Positions 9,039 to 17,434 of a stretch of 33,669 nt of DNA are shown in pieces. This stretch comes from Nitrospira sp. Its GTDB lineage: Bacteria > Nitrospirota > Nitrospiria > Nitrospirales > Nitrospiraceae. How positions within the stretch are numbered: the first letter of the stretch is position 1; each line of letters starts with the position of its first letter. The notes beneath the pieces are model-generated. The model was not told where the DNA came from. It saw only the letters and a program-made list of their open reading frames with translations, and ran no database searches. Location of the stretch: assembly GCA_013140455.1 (NCBI GenBank), contig JABFSU010000034.1, forward strand, positions 1-33,669, written 5' to 3'. Both the position numbers and the translations under genes were made by a program.

Positions 9039-9710
9039 ATGAAATCCTGTCAGCACTGCCGGCAACAGAATTCTGAAGACGCCAACTTCTGCGCTCAATG
9101 CGGCCGTGCGCTCGCCGTGACATCCCCTGCCGACTCGGCAGGGAGTACCACCGCTGATGCGCCACCCGAAGCAGCTTCCTATGCTCCCCTGGCATCCGAC
9201 CAGGATCTCTGGCGGCAGTTCGTCGGCCCGAAGGCCGATTATTACCTCGAACAGTTCAAAAAATTTTCCTCCGACGGGCAACCTAAATTCGCCCTCAGTT
9301 GGAACTGGCCCGCCTTCCTCTACATCTCGTTTCTCTGGTTTCTCTACCGGAAGATGTATCTGCACGCCTTTGTGTACGCCATCGGCCCCATGGCCTCGAC
9401 CTATGTCACCGGTGACATGACCGTCGGCCTCGTGTGGAGCGTCATGGCCGGCGCCACGGCCAATTACCTGTACTACTGGCACTGCAAAGAAGAGATCGCA
9501 GAGATCAAGAAAGCAGGAAAGCTCAACCCGGCGGCGCAGGAGGCCGCACTGAAGGAAGCGGGCGGAGTCCAACCCTATGTCATCTACGTGGGAATCGTGC
9601 TCTATGTGATTGCGCTGGCCGGCCTTGCCAAGATGATCGAGGAAGGACAGCTGGACGGAGATAAGCTCCCGACACGCCCTGCGAAGCCTGTTTCGACAGT
9701 TTCGACCTAG
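9039..9710 (+). CDS. zinc-ribbon plus DUF2628 membrane protein
   Basis: A 223-residue protein. The first 25 residues form a zinc ribbon with two CxxC pairs (CQHC, CAQC). A Ser/Thr/Ala/Pro linker follows. A DUF2628-type membrane region starts at NWPAFLYISFLWFLYRKMY, with aromatic-rich helices at roughly residues 90-150, and a final helix follows (YVIYVGIVLYVIALAGL). The short C-terminal tail is polar. DUF2628 proteins have no established function. The open frame extends 53 residues upstream, but the ATG at 9039 puts the start directly at the zinc ribbon (MKSCQHC), as in similar proteins. It is transcribed divergently from argD. Confidence 0.85.
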   Translation: MKSCQHCRQQNSEDANFCAQCGRALAVTSPADSAGSTTADAPPEAASYAPLASDQDLWRQFVGPKADYYLEQFKKFSSDGQPKFALSWNWPAFLYISFLWFLYRKMYLHAFVYAIGPMASTYVTGDMTVGLVWSVMAGATANYLYYWHCKEEIAEIKKAGKLNPAAQEAALKEAGGVQPYVIYVGIVLYVIALAGLAKMIEEGQLDGDKLPTRPAKPVSTVST

Positions 9711-9740
9711 TTCTAGCGACCACCGGCCTGAGATATTCCG

Positions 9741-10568
9741 TCAGCCTCTTCCCTGCTGCCATCCCATCCAAGCCTGGAACCATTGAAAGTCTTGTTCGTA
9801 CGCAGCCCCGCCCGCATCGGTCGCTTCCTGTCGCTGTTCGAGCTGCGTGTAGGTGCGGGGCCAGTTTTTCTGCCACCAGGACTTGAGTTCGTCCGGCGGA
9901 TAGGGCTGGCTATTGGGGTTCAGAATGCCGGCGGCCGCGCAGAGCGGGGCGACCAGCGGCCAGTAGCGGTCCTTCCCCAGCCCGAGACTGCGGAAATGTT
10001 CACGCAACAGAAAGACGACCCAGAGTTCGGCACTATGTTTCTTGTTGTGCTTAAACGGCTGGGTCTGGCGGAGCGGAACGGGGTCGAATGCTTTGACAAT
10101 CGAGGTGTAGTCCGGGCCGCCATAGGTCCCTGCGGCTTCAGCAATACCTTCGACGATGTTCGCCAGTTCGAGTTCCGTGACCGGCGATGCGCTCAGACCT
10201 TTTCCCTGAGAGGATTCGGATAAGGGACCAGGGGCGGTCAGCAACTCGATCAGCGGCTTCAGTTCCCGCAAGCGAACGGCGGCCGCCTTGAGAATATGTT
10301 CCGATTCAAGCCAATAGTCCGGATCGTTCTTGGTCAACCGCTCACGGCCCGGTGGGGGCAGCACGGTCGGCACCCAATAGCGCATGAGCACGAACAGAAC
10401 ATAGTCGGCCTGTGCGCCGACCTGGGCAATGCGATCGAAATGATTTCCGGTCTGAACGGCTGTGAAGAATGCCTGTGCCCGGTCGAGGACGGCCAGTCGC
10501 GCGCCCATCCCACACCACCAGGCTTCAAGCGCGGACCAATTCATATCAGCTGCCGGCGGGACCGTCAT
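9741..10568 (-). CDS. hypothetical protein, 275 aa
   Basis: I do not recognise this protein. It is soluble, with no signal peptide, and rich in Trp (WSALEAWWCGMGARL near the start; WWQKNWP and WFQAWMGW near the end). The predicted content is mostly helical. A Ser/Gly-rich stretch around residues 115-130 separates two helical halves. No catalytic motif stands out. An alternative start at the internal Met9 is possible, because neither start has a strong ribosome-binding site. It ends 30 bases from the convergent DUF2628 gene. Confidence 0.7.
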   Translation of the reverse strand: MTVPPAADMNWSALEAWWCGMGARLAVLDRAQAFFTAVQTGNHFDRIAQVGAQADYVLFVLMRYWVPTVLPPPGRERLTKNDPDYWLESEHILKAAAVRLRELKPLIELLTAPGPLSESSQGKGLSASPVTELELANIVEGIAEAAGTYGGPDYTSIVKAFDPVPLRQTQPFKHNKKHSAELWVVFLLREHFRSLGLGKDRYWPLVAPLCAAAGILNPNSQPYPPDELKSWWQKNWPRTYTQLEQRQEATDAGGAAYEQDFQWFQAWMGWQQGRG

Positions 10569-10637
10569 GGATCGTCTGTTCCTGCGTGGAGCGAATAGAG
10601 CGGCATGGTACTGCCGGTTCCGGATGAAAGCAACGGC

Positions 10638-10665
10638 TTGACTTGATCGGCCGATCCAGTATTCT
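10638..10665 (+). promoter_or_regulatory. predicted sigma-70 promoter of gpmA
   Basis: TTGACT (10638-10643), a 16-base spacer, then TATTCT (10660-10665), about 40 bases before the gpmA start. A good AGGAG ribosome-binding site follows at 10695-10699. Confidence 0.6.
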
Positions 10666-10705
10666 TGCTGACAGGCACTTGGCTTCCTGAGAAAAGGAGA
10701 TGACT

Positions 10706-11311
10706 ATGGCTCGCTTGGTCTTGCTGCGTCACGGTGAATCGCAATGGAATCTGGAAAATCGGTTCACCGGCTGGGTCGATGTCCCGCTGTCCCCGCGCGG
10801 CATCCAGGAAGCCAAGAATGCCGGCGATAAACTGCGCGGCTTCACCTTCAACCGGGCATTCACCTCAGTACTGGCCCGCGCGAATGAGACATTGCGCCTG
10901 GCGCTTGAGGGCATCGGACAAACGAATATCCCGATCGAGAAAGATAAGGCACTGAACGAGCGGATGTATGGAGAGTTGCAGGGGCTGAACAAAGCCGAAA
11001 CAGCCAAGAAGTACGGCGACGACCAGGTCAAAATCTGGCGCCGGAGTTTTGATGTGCGCCCGCCAGGGGGAGAAAGCTTGAAGGATACGGCCGAGCGGGT
11101 GCTCCCCTACTATGAAAGCAAGATCAAACCCTACGTCCTGAAGGACGAAACCATTCTGATCGCCGCCCACGGCAACAGCCTGCGCGCGCTGGTTATGGAG
11201 TTGGAACAGCTTACAAAAGAACAAGTACTGGAGCTCAACATCCCCACCGGCGCTCCACTCCTCTATGAACTCGACAAGAACGGGAAGGTGTTGTCTCACC
11301 GATACTTGTAG
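10706..11311 (+). CDS. gpmA: 2,3-bisphosphoglycerate-dependent phosphoglycerate mutase
   Basis: Interconverts 3- and 2-phosphoglycerate in glycolysis and gluconeogenesis. It is a histidine phosphatase superfamily member: LLRHGES at residues 6-12 carries the phosphorylated His9, followed by the GpmA-type block QWNLENRFTGWVDVPLS, and the second active-site His lies in IAAHGNSLRALVMELE. The 201 residues make it a short form compared with about 250 in E. coli; the C-terminal region is trimmed. Two in-frame ATGs exist. AGGAG directly abuts the first (10700) but sits 6 bases from the second (10706), so I chose the second. Confidence 0.93.
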   Translation: MARLVLLRHGESQWNLENRFTGWVDVPLSPRGIQEAKNAGDKLRGFTFNRAFTSVLARANETLRLALEGIGQTNIPIEKDKALNERMYGELQGLNKAETAKKYGDDQVKIWRRSFDVRPPGGESLKDTAERVLPYYESKIKPYVLKDETILIAAHGNSLRALVMELEQLTKEQVLELNIPTGAPLLYELDKNGKVLSHRYL

Positions 11312-11335
11312 GGAGCGCGCGCGTGAGGCGGGAAA

Positions 11336-11812
11336 TTACCTGACGTCGTCAAGGAGTTCCGCGTACTGATCGACCGGTGCGTAGTCGATCAAGAGCACCA
11401 GCAACTTCTGCCGGTCGTCGGACGACACCACACTCTGGTCTTCCAACAGCGTAGCGGCTTCCGCGCTGAGCCCCATCGGGTTCAACCGGTCGTCCATCAG
11501 TCGCGCATAGTACTCCCGCCGCTCATCAAGCTCCTGCCGATACCCATCCCACTGCTCCAAGCCGAATGTATCCGACGACCATTCAGCGGTGACCGATTCA
11601 AGCAAGAGTCCGCCGATCAACGCCCGGTACTTCTGGAGAATGTGGGCATCGACCGCCGCCAGGATCCAATAGAGGTTCAACGACATGATTTCCCGCGCGA
11701 GATGGCGGGCCTGAGCCTCGGTAACCTCAATCCCGTATTCTTGGATCTGATCGACTGAGATAGGTTTCGGAAGGGCCGCGAATAGACCGGTAGCAGCATC
11801 TTTCGGTGTCAT
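11336..11812 (-). CDS. hypothetical protein, 158 aa
   Basis: An acidic, mostly helical soluble protein that I do not recognise. It has no signal peptide, Cys pair or metal motif. The first half contains a conserved-looking helix (LAREIMSLNLYWILAAVDAH), and the second half is rich in Asp/Glu and Leu. It is convergent with gpmA, with only 24 bases between the stops. A GGGGGAG sequence lies about 10 bases before the ATG. Confidence 0.7.
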   Translation of the reverse strand: MTPKDAATGLFAALPKPISVDQIQEYGIEVTEAQARHLAREIMSLNLYWILAAVDAHILQKYRALIGGLLLESVTAEWSSDTFGLEQWDGYRQELDERREYYARLMDDRLNPMGLSAEAATLLEDQSVVSSDDRQKLLVLLIDYAPVDQYAELLDDVR

Positions 11813-11888
11813 GGGAACGAATCTCCCCCAAGCAGGTCGATGAGAAAATTGTGAGGGTACTGCACCTGCGCCCCGACACTCAAGCGCC

Positions 11889-11917
11889 TTGTTCGAGTCA
11901 AAACGCTATGCTAGATT
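11889..11917 (+). promoter_or_regulatory. predicted promoter ending just before the start codon at 11924
   Basis: TTGTTC (11889-11894), 17 bases, then an extended -10 TGC-TAGATT (hexamer 11912-11917). Transcription should begin near 11924, the A of the start codon, so the mRNA may be leaderless. No Shine-Dalgarno sequence is present. Confidence 0.5.
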
Positions 11918-11923
11918 CGCGAC

Positions 11924-12499
11924 ATGCGTTCACAATATTTCTTCACACCGAGCACCCGTCAGCTCCACTTCATCGGAACATTCGCACTGGCCATCCTGAT
12001 TTGGAGCAGTATCTCCCCCGGGCAAGTCCGCGCAGATGAGAACCGGTGGGGATTTGGGTCAGATCTTGGGCTAACAACCGGCACGGTAAATGGAACCGTT
12101 TTCGCCCTCGGGTTCAATGTCGACTACTATGCCGATCGGAACTTTTCCTTCGGACCAATGATGCAGATCAGTCCCACCGGCAATCTCTTTCAGATTGCGT
12201 TTGCCGGAGTCGGAAAATACCACCTCCGGCTGAATAACGGGTTCAATCTCGTCCCTTTCACCGGCATCGGTCTCATCCATGCCGACCTGGACCGCGGGAC
12301 CGGACCCTCTCAAATCAATCGCAACGATACCAGTTGGTACATTCCCATCGGTCTGTCGCTGGAGTATCAAGTCATTCACAATATCGCGCTGTCCTCAACG
12401 CTGATGGTGAATCTCCACGACATCAATCTCCAGCCTTCCCTGCCGGAGAAAGACCGAACCAGCATCAGCCTGATGTTCGGCTTCCGTTGGGGACCGTAG
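11924..12499 (+). CDS. outer-membrane beta-barrel-like protein
   Basis: A 191-residue exported protein. Residues 1-36 form a signal peptide with a long polar n-region, the hydrophobic stretch FIGTFALAILIW and a likely cut near VRA-DEN. The mature part is a series of alternating amphipathic strands rich in Gly, Asn and aromatics (WGFGSDLGLTTG, ALGFNVDYYADRNFSFGPMM, FNLVPFTGIGLIHADL) and ends in an aromatic strand, SISLMFGFRWGP. Length and pattern suit an eight-stranded OmpA/OmpW-like barrel. The specific role is unknown. No ribosome-binding site is visible; see the promoter entry on a possible leaderless start. Confidence 0.75.
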   Translation: MRSQYFFTPSTRQLHFIGTFALAILIWSSISPGQVRADENRWGFGSDLGLTTGTVNGTVFALGFNVDYYADRNFSFGPMMQISPTGNLFQIAFAGVGKYHLRLNNGFNLVPFTGIGLIHADLDRGTGPSQINRNDTSWYIPIGLSLEYQVIHNIALSSTLMVNLHDINLQPSLPEKDRTSISLMFGFRWGP

Positions 12500-12625
12500 G
12501 CTCACTGCCTGCGCTCTTCCCTTCCTCCAAGCGGCATAGCTAACGACCATCGCCTCTCAGCGATTCAACAGACCGAGCACCGGCTGATTTCTATTCAAGA
12601 TCTAGGGATGATTGCTGGTGTGAGA

Positions 12626-13648
12626 CTAGGCGGCTTTGGCCGGCTGCCAACGCAGTCCGACATTCAGCAGTTCCTGGAGTAAATCTTTGTAGCTATAGTC
12701 GGCCTTCTCCGCAGAATCAGCGAAATCCTCCTCGTGTGCGATTTGAGGATTGGGATTCGCCTCAAGCACATAGACCTTCCCTTCCGCATCCATGCGCACA
12801 TCGATTCGCGCATACCCGCTGAGACCGAGCGCTCGATACACCCGTTTGGCGAGGTGCTGAATCTCCTCCGCCTTCCCGGCCGGAAGATTCTTGGCCTCTT
12901 CCGATGTGATGCCGTACTTGTCTTGATACTTCCGGCTCCACTTCACCCGCTGAGTGGCGATTCGCCTGGCATCCTCGGGAAGCTTGTCCATGATTAATTC
13001 CCACACGGGCAACACTTGAAGATGCCCGTTGCCCATGATGCCGACATAAAACTCACGCCCCTCAATGTACCGCTCGACCAGCGCCCCGGTACCGATGCTC
13101 TGGTGAATAAAGGCCACGCGCTCTTTGAGCTTCTCGTCGTCTTCAACGATCGAGGCTTGCGAGATTCCCAATGACGCCTCTTCGCTGATGGACTTCACAA
13201 TGAGCGGGAACGCCAGATCCTTGGGGCGCTTGACGCTCCGCCCCTGCGGGACCACCATGAATTCAGGATAGGGAATCCGGTGATAGGACAGCACCTTCTT
13301 GGTCAGCGCTTTGTCACGCGCCAACATGAGCCCACGGGGATTACAGCCGGTATACGGCACGTGCAGCAACTCGAGGTAGGACACGACATTCTGGTCATAC
13401 ACCGATATCCCGTCGAATTCTTCGAGCAGATTGAAGGCGATGTGCGGACGCCATCCTTCGATCGCCGTCCGGATGACCCCCAAATCGCTCTTGACTCCGA
13501 GCGGGTGCACATCATGGCCCAATTTTCTGAGCGTCGACACGACATCATATTCTGTCTTCCATCCGACCTTGCTCAGATCATGACCGTTCAGCTCATCCGG
13601 CGGCACCAAGTCTTCATGCATCAGGACGAGAATACGCAACCGCCTCAT
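12626..13648 (-). CDS. ATP-grasp ligase, D-alanine--D-alanine ligase-like
   Basis: A 340-residue ATP-grasp enzyme. The N-terminal domain has FNLLEEFDG at 72-80 and YTGCNP at 99-104, as in the D-Ala-D-Ala ligase fold. ATP-grasp features are DKALTK at 112-117, Lys152 in VKSISEEASLG, the adenine-binding VERYIEGREF near 191-200, and the Mg-binding RIDVRMD (281-287) and EANPNP (296-301). Family chemistry is activation of a carboxylate as acyl-phosphate and amide formation with an amine. The gene is not in a cell-wall cluster, and its residues are not those of a canonical Ddl, so the substrate is open. It overlaps the metallopeptidase gene by 4 bases (ATGA), suggesting a joint function. Confidence 0.85.
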   Translation of the reverse strand: MRRLRILVLMHEDLVPPDELNGHDLSKVGWKTEYDVVSTLRKLGHDVHPLGVKSDLGVIRTAIEGWRPHIAFNLLEEFDGISVYDQNVVSYLELLHVPYTGCNPRGLMLARDKALTKKVLSYHRIPYPEFMVVPQGRSVKRPKDLAFPLIVKSISEEASLGISQASIVEDDEKLKERVAFIHQSIGTGALVERYIEGREFYVGIMGNGHLQVLPVWELIMDKLPEDARRIATQRVKWSRKYQDKYGITSEEAKNLPAGKAEEIQHLAKRVYRALGLSGYARIDVRMDAEGKVYVLEANPNPQIAHEEDFADSAEKADYSYKDLLQELLNVGLRWQPAKAA

Positions 13649-14706
13649 AGGGCCACCCTATGCCGACCGCTACGCAAATAATTCATCGTGTGCACCGTCA
13701 GCAAAATGGTAAAGTCCAGCTTGGCCTGTTCTTCTGCCACCGACATGCGAAGATCCAATTGGCGACACCGTTTGATCATGTCCTCTAATACCTGGTCGAT
13801 AGTGTACTGATACTCTCCGGTCCAACTCGCGACCTTACGGCGCACCTCCCGTCGAAACCGGTTGAGAAAGGTCGCGGCGTTGGGCTTACCAGGTTGCGCC
13901 GCCCCTTCCGAAAACAGCCGCTTGAGGTCCGGGTCGTAGAGGAGGGAATGTTCCACACCATAGTGCGCACGCTTCTGCTCGTAATGCTCGCGTAAGGTCT
14001 TCTTGAGGCTGGGAAGGGGATCGACTTCTTCAGTCGTCACGACGACCGGTTTGGCCCCGGCCAACTCTTGCATCAACGCATCGACATATTTCAGTTTCTT
14101 CAGCACCGGCCACCCGCGATATCGGTCATGCCACGTGGAATCCGGCGTCAGCCACACGGCAAACGTCTCCGCGAAGTCTTCGTCCGGATGGCTTTGGGCA
14201 TACCACACATCGAGATGCCGGACAAAGCTCCGGCTGTAGGGCCTGGGACTGTAGTACTTGGGGTAGACTTGGGACGACTTCCCGAAGATCGCTTGCCGCG
14301 TGCGACGGCGACGGATCCGGTAGGCATTTTCAATTGCGTGCCCGGCCTCATGCCGCAGAATTCGCAGACACCAGTCAGGCGTCCCGCCTTCGACTTCAAG
14401 CATCTGCGCCAACTCAAGCTTGGCCAGGCGCGGATGCGCCAGATAGAACGGAATGGCAATGCCCGGCACACCGTCCGGCGTGAACCATTCATTCGACAGC
14501 CAATAGTGTGGACGGAATCGCAAGCGCCTGGATTCCAGCTCACGGTCCAACTCGGCAATCGGCCCCTCAAGAAAGCTGCCCTTGACCTCCAGATTAAGCC
14601 GGCCCATCGGCAGATCCAACAACTGCTCGTCAGACCACCCGACCCACTCCGGGTCAATCAAGTCATGTGCGGGATGTTTGGTTATCTCAAGTGCTGATCG
14701 ATACAT
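13645..14706 (-). CDS. putative zinc-binding metallopeptidase
   Basis: A 353-residue protein without a signal peptide, so probably cytoplasmic. HEAGH (119-123) is an HExxH zinc site. DEDFAETFAVWL (175-186) supplies a likely third ligand, Glu180, 57 residues later, as in gluzincin-like peptidases. Upstream, WFTPDGVPGIAIPFYLAHPRL may form the substrate strand. The C-terminal third is basic and helical. The stop overlaps the ATP-grasp start (ATGA), so the two are coupled. I have no recollection of an experimentally defined substrate. Peptidase plus ATP-grasp pairs fit peptide tagging or small-peptide turnover, but that is inference. Confidence 0.75.
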   Translation of the reverse strand: MYRSALEITKHPAHDLIDPEWVGWSDEQLLDLPMGRLNLEVKGSFLEGPIAELDRELESRRLRFRPHYWLSNEWFTPDGVPGIAIPFYLAHPRLAKLELAQMLEVEGGTPDWCLRILRHEAGHAIENAYRIRRRRTRQAIFGKSSQVYPKYYSPRPYSRSFVRHLDVWYAQSHPDEDFAETFAVWLTPDSTWHDRYRGWPVLKKLKYVDALMQELAGAKPVVVTTEEVDPLPSLKKTLREHYEQKRAHYGVEHSLLYDPDLKRLFSEGAAQPGKPNAATFLNRFRREVRRKVASWTGEYQYTIDQVLEDMIKRCRQLDLRMSVAEEQAKLDFTILLTVHTMNYLRSGRHRVAL

Positions 14707-14884
14707 TGTGCAACCGCTTCGTACGTTCTCGACAGAATGTTTGTGCTACTTGAGAAACTATAGCATCCGAAGTGAAATTCGTCGGCCACGAGACATCGCA
14801 AAAGGGACTCGTGACAAAAATCGGAATATCTTGTTACTGAAAGTACAAGAATGAACCACGGAATGAGAATGTTGAGGGGTGAAA

Positions 14885-14986
14885 TTACCGAAGATGAGGC
14901 AATCGTGCCGCGAAGTGAGGAATCGCGTCGCATATGTGATCGACCACCGAAATCACATAGGCCTGGGCCTGCGCCTCATTCTCTTC
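14885..14986 (-). pseudogene. displaced C-terminal tail of the phosphatase, beyond an in-frame TGA
   Basis: Directly after the phosphatase TGA (14989-14987), the same frame stays open for 33 more codons to a TAA at 14887-14885. The tail (EENEAQAQAYVISVVDHICD, then AIPHFAARLPHLR) reads like the C-terminal helix of this phosphatase family. With one residue in place of the TGA the protein would be 161 residues, the normal family size. ALPD-stop-EE suggests an original Trp (TGG to TGA). Confidence 0.7.
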
Positions 14987-15370
14987 TCAATCAGGCAGCG
15001 CCTCATGCACATCAAGGATCGGCTCGTCTCGCTCAAAGCAGAGTTGATTGAAGAGAGGAATCGACAATCCGAACAATTGTCGCACCGCTTCTTGATGGTC
15101 GCGCCCCATCGCCGCGACGCAGTCGGCCTGATCGAGCAACGATTGTGTCAGCTTGCGTTGAATGTGTCCAACAGGGTCAGCGCCATGCTCTAGGAGCCTG
15201 GCACACACGATGGGATGGATCGATTGCGGCTTTGCCTCGATCCCGGCGGAGCCGACACAATACAAACCTTGCGAACCAAGAAATTGCTTGAGCGCATACT
15301 CCGCTGTCTGGCTCCGAAAGATGTTGCCGGTGCAGATGAAGAGGATCGATTTCACGGGCTCGTCCGCCAA
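14987..15370 (-). CDS. low-molecular-weight protein-tyrosine phosphatase / ArsC-like protein, prematurely ended
   Basis: The frame encodes 127 residues. The catalytic P-loop CTGNIFRS is at residues 13-20, with nucleophile Cys13 and Arg19 (CX5R), and VGSAGIEA follows as in the LMW phosphatase fold. Family members remove phosphate from tyrosine or reduce arsenate. The usual length is about 150-160, and the frame continues past the TGA with protein-like sequence (see the adjacent tail), so this looks like a recent nonsense allele or a sequence error. The start is uncertain: a TTG at 15370 is the longest, while a GTG at 15355 gives MKSILFICTGN, a typical family start. It is divergent from ttcA. 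Confidence 0.8.
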   Translation of the reverse strand: MADEPVKSILFICTGNIFRSQTAEYALKQFLGSQGLYCVGSAGIEAKPQSIHPIVCARLLEHGADPVGHIQRKLTQSLLDQADCVAAMGRDHQEAVRQLFGLSIPLFNQLCFERDEPILDVHEALPD

Positions 15371-15390
15371 TTCATTCTACATTTGCTCCA

Positions 15391-15420
15391 TCGACAGCCG
15401 GATAAGTGAGCAGGTACAAT
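15391..15420 (+). promoter_or_regulatory. predicted promoter of ttcA, possibly leaderless
   Basis: TCGACA (15391-15396), 18 bases, TACAAT (15415-15420). The ttcA ATG begins 7 bases after the -10, so transcription would start at or next to the start codon. No ribosome-binding site is seen. Confidence 0.45.
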
Positions 15421-15427
15421 CGCCCCC

Positions 15428-16300
15428 ATGTCATCATCATCGGCACCTACAGCGTCCGCTGCAAAGCTGGACGAAGAGACCGAAAAACTCCAGACCCGGC
15501 TCTGTCGCCTGGTCGGCCAAGCCATCGCCGACTATCGGCTGATTGAAGACGGGGACAAGATCATGGTGTGCCTGTCTGGCGGGAAGGATAGTTATGGGCT
15601 ACTCGACATCCTGCTTCTCCTGCAACAGCGTGCACCGATTCACTTTGATCTCATTGCAGTCAACTTGGACCAAAAACAACCGGGGTTTCCCGCGCACATT
15701 CTGCCGGAGTACCTGACGAGCCGGGGTATTCCATTTCACATTGAAACCCGCGACACCTACTCCATCGTCAAGCGTCTGATCCCTGAGGGCCAGACCACGT
15801 GTTCCCTCTGTTCGCGACTCAGACGCGGGCATCTCTATCGCATTGCCTCTGAGCTGGGCGCCACCAAGATCGCACTCGGCCACCACCGTGATGATATCAA
15901 TGAGACGCTATTTCTGAATCTCTTATATACGGGCAAACTCAAGGCCATGCCGCCCAAACTTCGTTCAAAAGATGGCCGACATCTTGTCATTCGCCCGCTT
16001 GCCTTTGTGAAAGAAATGGATCTGGCCCGTTATGCGAAGCTCCGGAGATTCCCAATCATCCCCTGCGATCTGTGCGGATCCCAGGAAGACCTGAAGCGGA
16101 AGGAAGTTAAGGCTTTCCTCCGTCAATGGGAGCAACGCTCACCTGGGTCATCTGACAGTATCGCGGCGGCCATCGCCAATGTCGCCCCGGCGCTTCTCAT
16201 GGATCAGCGCTTGTTCGACTTTCAAACGCTTCACACGGCACAGGACAGTACCGGCGAAGGCGACGCCTGGTTGGATGCGGAAGCACATCCACCGCAGTAG
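15428..16300 (+). CDS. ttcA: tRNA 2-thiocytidine synthetase TtcA-type
   Basis: PP-loop ATPase that thiolates cytidine 32 of certain tRNAs using an Fe-S cluster. It has 290 residues. The PP-loop SGGKDS is at 50-55, CSLC at 125-128 and CDLC at 213-216 (cluster ligands in TtcA), and the family block [16 protein letters not shown] lies between. The C-terminal part carries [12 protein letters not shown]. The first 15 residues are Ser/Ala-rich and probably disordered. The only plausible start is the ATG at 15428. It diverges from the phosphatase gene; the 57 bases between them must hold both promoters. Confidence 0.93.
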   Translation: MSSSSAPTASAAKLDEETEKLQTRLCRLVGQAIADYRLIEDGDKIMVCLSGGKDSYGLLDILLLLQQRAPIHFDLIAVNLDQKQPGFPAHILPEYLTSRGIPFHIETRDTYSIVKRLIPEGQTTCSLCSRLRRGHLYRIASELGATKIALGHHRDDINETLFLNLLYTGKLKAMPPKLRSKDGRHLVIRPLAFVKEMDLARYAKLRRFPIIPCDLCGSQEDLKRKEVKAFLRQWEQRSPGSSDSIAAAIANVAPALLMDQRLFDFQTLHTAQDSTGEGDAWLDAEAHPPQ

Positions 16301-16359
16301 CTCCGCAAAGGGGCGGACGCTCCGACCGAGAACCACATCGCTTCAGGTGTAGCTGAGGA

Positions 16360-16794
16360 ATGGGCGGCTTGCGTGATTCTGACGATGACGTACGATCCGA
16401 TCCACCGCTCTGGTCGATGGGACTGGCCGTCCTCGTCATCCTCGCCGCCCCTTTGATTTTATATTCGCTCGCGCCGTCAGGTCCGCTGCGCACAGGGGAC
16501 ACCATTTTCTCCCAAGGTCAGCAGCAAGTCCGCGTCGTTGCTCCCGGAACAACTGTAGGACCTCAGGCACGGGAAACCTGCCTGCTCGATCCCAATACTC
16601 CCCTCATCATTCTCGAATTGCGAGATGAGCGGGAGGAAGGTGAAATACTCGCCACCGTACAAGGCAATCCTGTTTCCGAATGGCCGTTCTGCCCACCCCA
16701 CACCCAGGTATGTGTGAACACTCAGCAGATTGTTCAAAAGCCTGATCCATTGGATGCGCCAAAACGAGGGCTGTCGTGGATTGTTGGAAAATGA
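16360..16794 (+). CDS. membrane-anchored hypothetical protein, 144 aa
   Basis: One membrane helix at about residues 20-36 (MGLAVLVILAAPLILYSLA) follows an acidic cytoplasmic tail, and about 105 residues lie outside. The outer part has three Cys (74, 111, 118) and short strand-like segments, which could form a small disulphide-bonded domain. I do not recognise the family. The GAGGA ribosome-binding site touches the ATG at 16360. A TTG at 16369, spaced 9 bases from it, is a better-placed start and would remove three residues. It ends 14 bases before the convergent msrA stop. Confidence 0.7.
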   Translation: MGGLRDSDDDVRSDPPLWSMGLAVLVILAAPLILYSLAPSGPLRTGDTIFSQGQQQVRVVAPGTTVGPQARETCLLDPNTPLIILELRDEREEGEILATVQGNPVSEWPFCPPHTQVCVNTQQIVQKPDPLDAPKRGLSWIVGK

Positions 16795-16808
16795 CGGTAG
16801 GACTCGCC

Positions 16809-17351
16809 TCAGGGCTTCAGCTTTGACACAAACTGCTTCCGAAACTTGGCGACCTTTGGACTAACCACAAACTGACAGTAGCCTTGAAGCGGATTTCTGG
16901 CAAAGTACTCTTGGTGGTATCGTTCGGCCTCGTACCACGTTGTCGCAGCAACGATCTCAGTAACTACCTGATTAGGATATACACCTTGGGCTGTGACCCC
17001 CGCTTTAACCGCCTCGGCCACCTGCCGCTGCTCAGGGGAATGGTAGAAAATCGCGGAACGATACTGCGTGCCTTCGTCGTTGCCCTGGCGATTCAACGTC
17101 GTGGGATCGTGGATCGCAAAAAAGATTTCGACCAACTCCCGGCAGGAGATGAGCGTCGGATCGTAGGTGACGCGCACCGCTTCGGCATGGCCCGTCCTTC
17201 CGTCACACACCGCTTCGTACGAAGGATTCTCAAGGGCGCCTCCGATATAACCGGATTCAACCGCGAGTACACCCTTGATTTGGTCATAGACCGCCTCCAG
17301 ACACCAGAAGCATCCGCCCGCCAGAGTGATGACTTCGGTTCCGGTGCTCAT
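16809..17351 (-). CDS. msrA: peptide methionine-S-sulfoxide reductase
   Basis: Reduces the S epimer of methionine sulfoxide in proteins with thioredoxin. It has 180 residues. The signature GCFWC is at 13-17, with nucleophile Cys14, followed by LEAVYDQIKGV. VESGYIGG, GHAEAVRVTYDP and EYFARNP are typical MsrA blocks. The Cys in GYCQFVVSPKV near the C-terminus is a possible resolving cysteine. No MsrB is adjacent. A GGGAGG sequence lies about 12 bases before the ATG. Confidence 0.97.
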   Translation of the reverse strand: MSTGTEVITLAGGCFWCLEAVYDQIKGVLAVESGYIGGALENPSYEAVCDGRTGHAEAVRVTYDPTLISCRELVEIFFAIHDPTTLNRQGNDEGTQYRSAIFYHSPEQRQVAEAVKAGVTAQGVYPNQVVTEIVAATTWYEAERYHQEYFARNPLQGYCQFVVSPKVAKFRKQFVSKLKP

Positions 17352-17434
17352 CGCGTAGCCATCCTCCCACCGTGCCCCAGTTATCTGTTTCCGAATCGTT
17401 CACGTGCCTTCATTACGTCAGGCTCTCCGGCATA

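Noticed and set aside
13280-13681. Frames of 130-250 residues on + opposite dapA, argG, argF, argD and the ATP-grasp gene
   Set aside because: Typical antisense shadows of high-GC genes: His/Arg-rich, with no start signals.
14707-14884. Possible gene or promoter between the metallopeptidase and the phosphatase tail
   Set aside because: No convincing -35/-10 pair or frame; only a weak near-palindrome around 14830.
14987-14989. TGA in the phosphatase as a selenocysteine or Trp codon
   Set aside because: No selenocysteine-insertion hairpin recognised right after it, and other genes in the window use TGA as stop, so recoding is unlikely.
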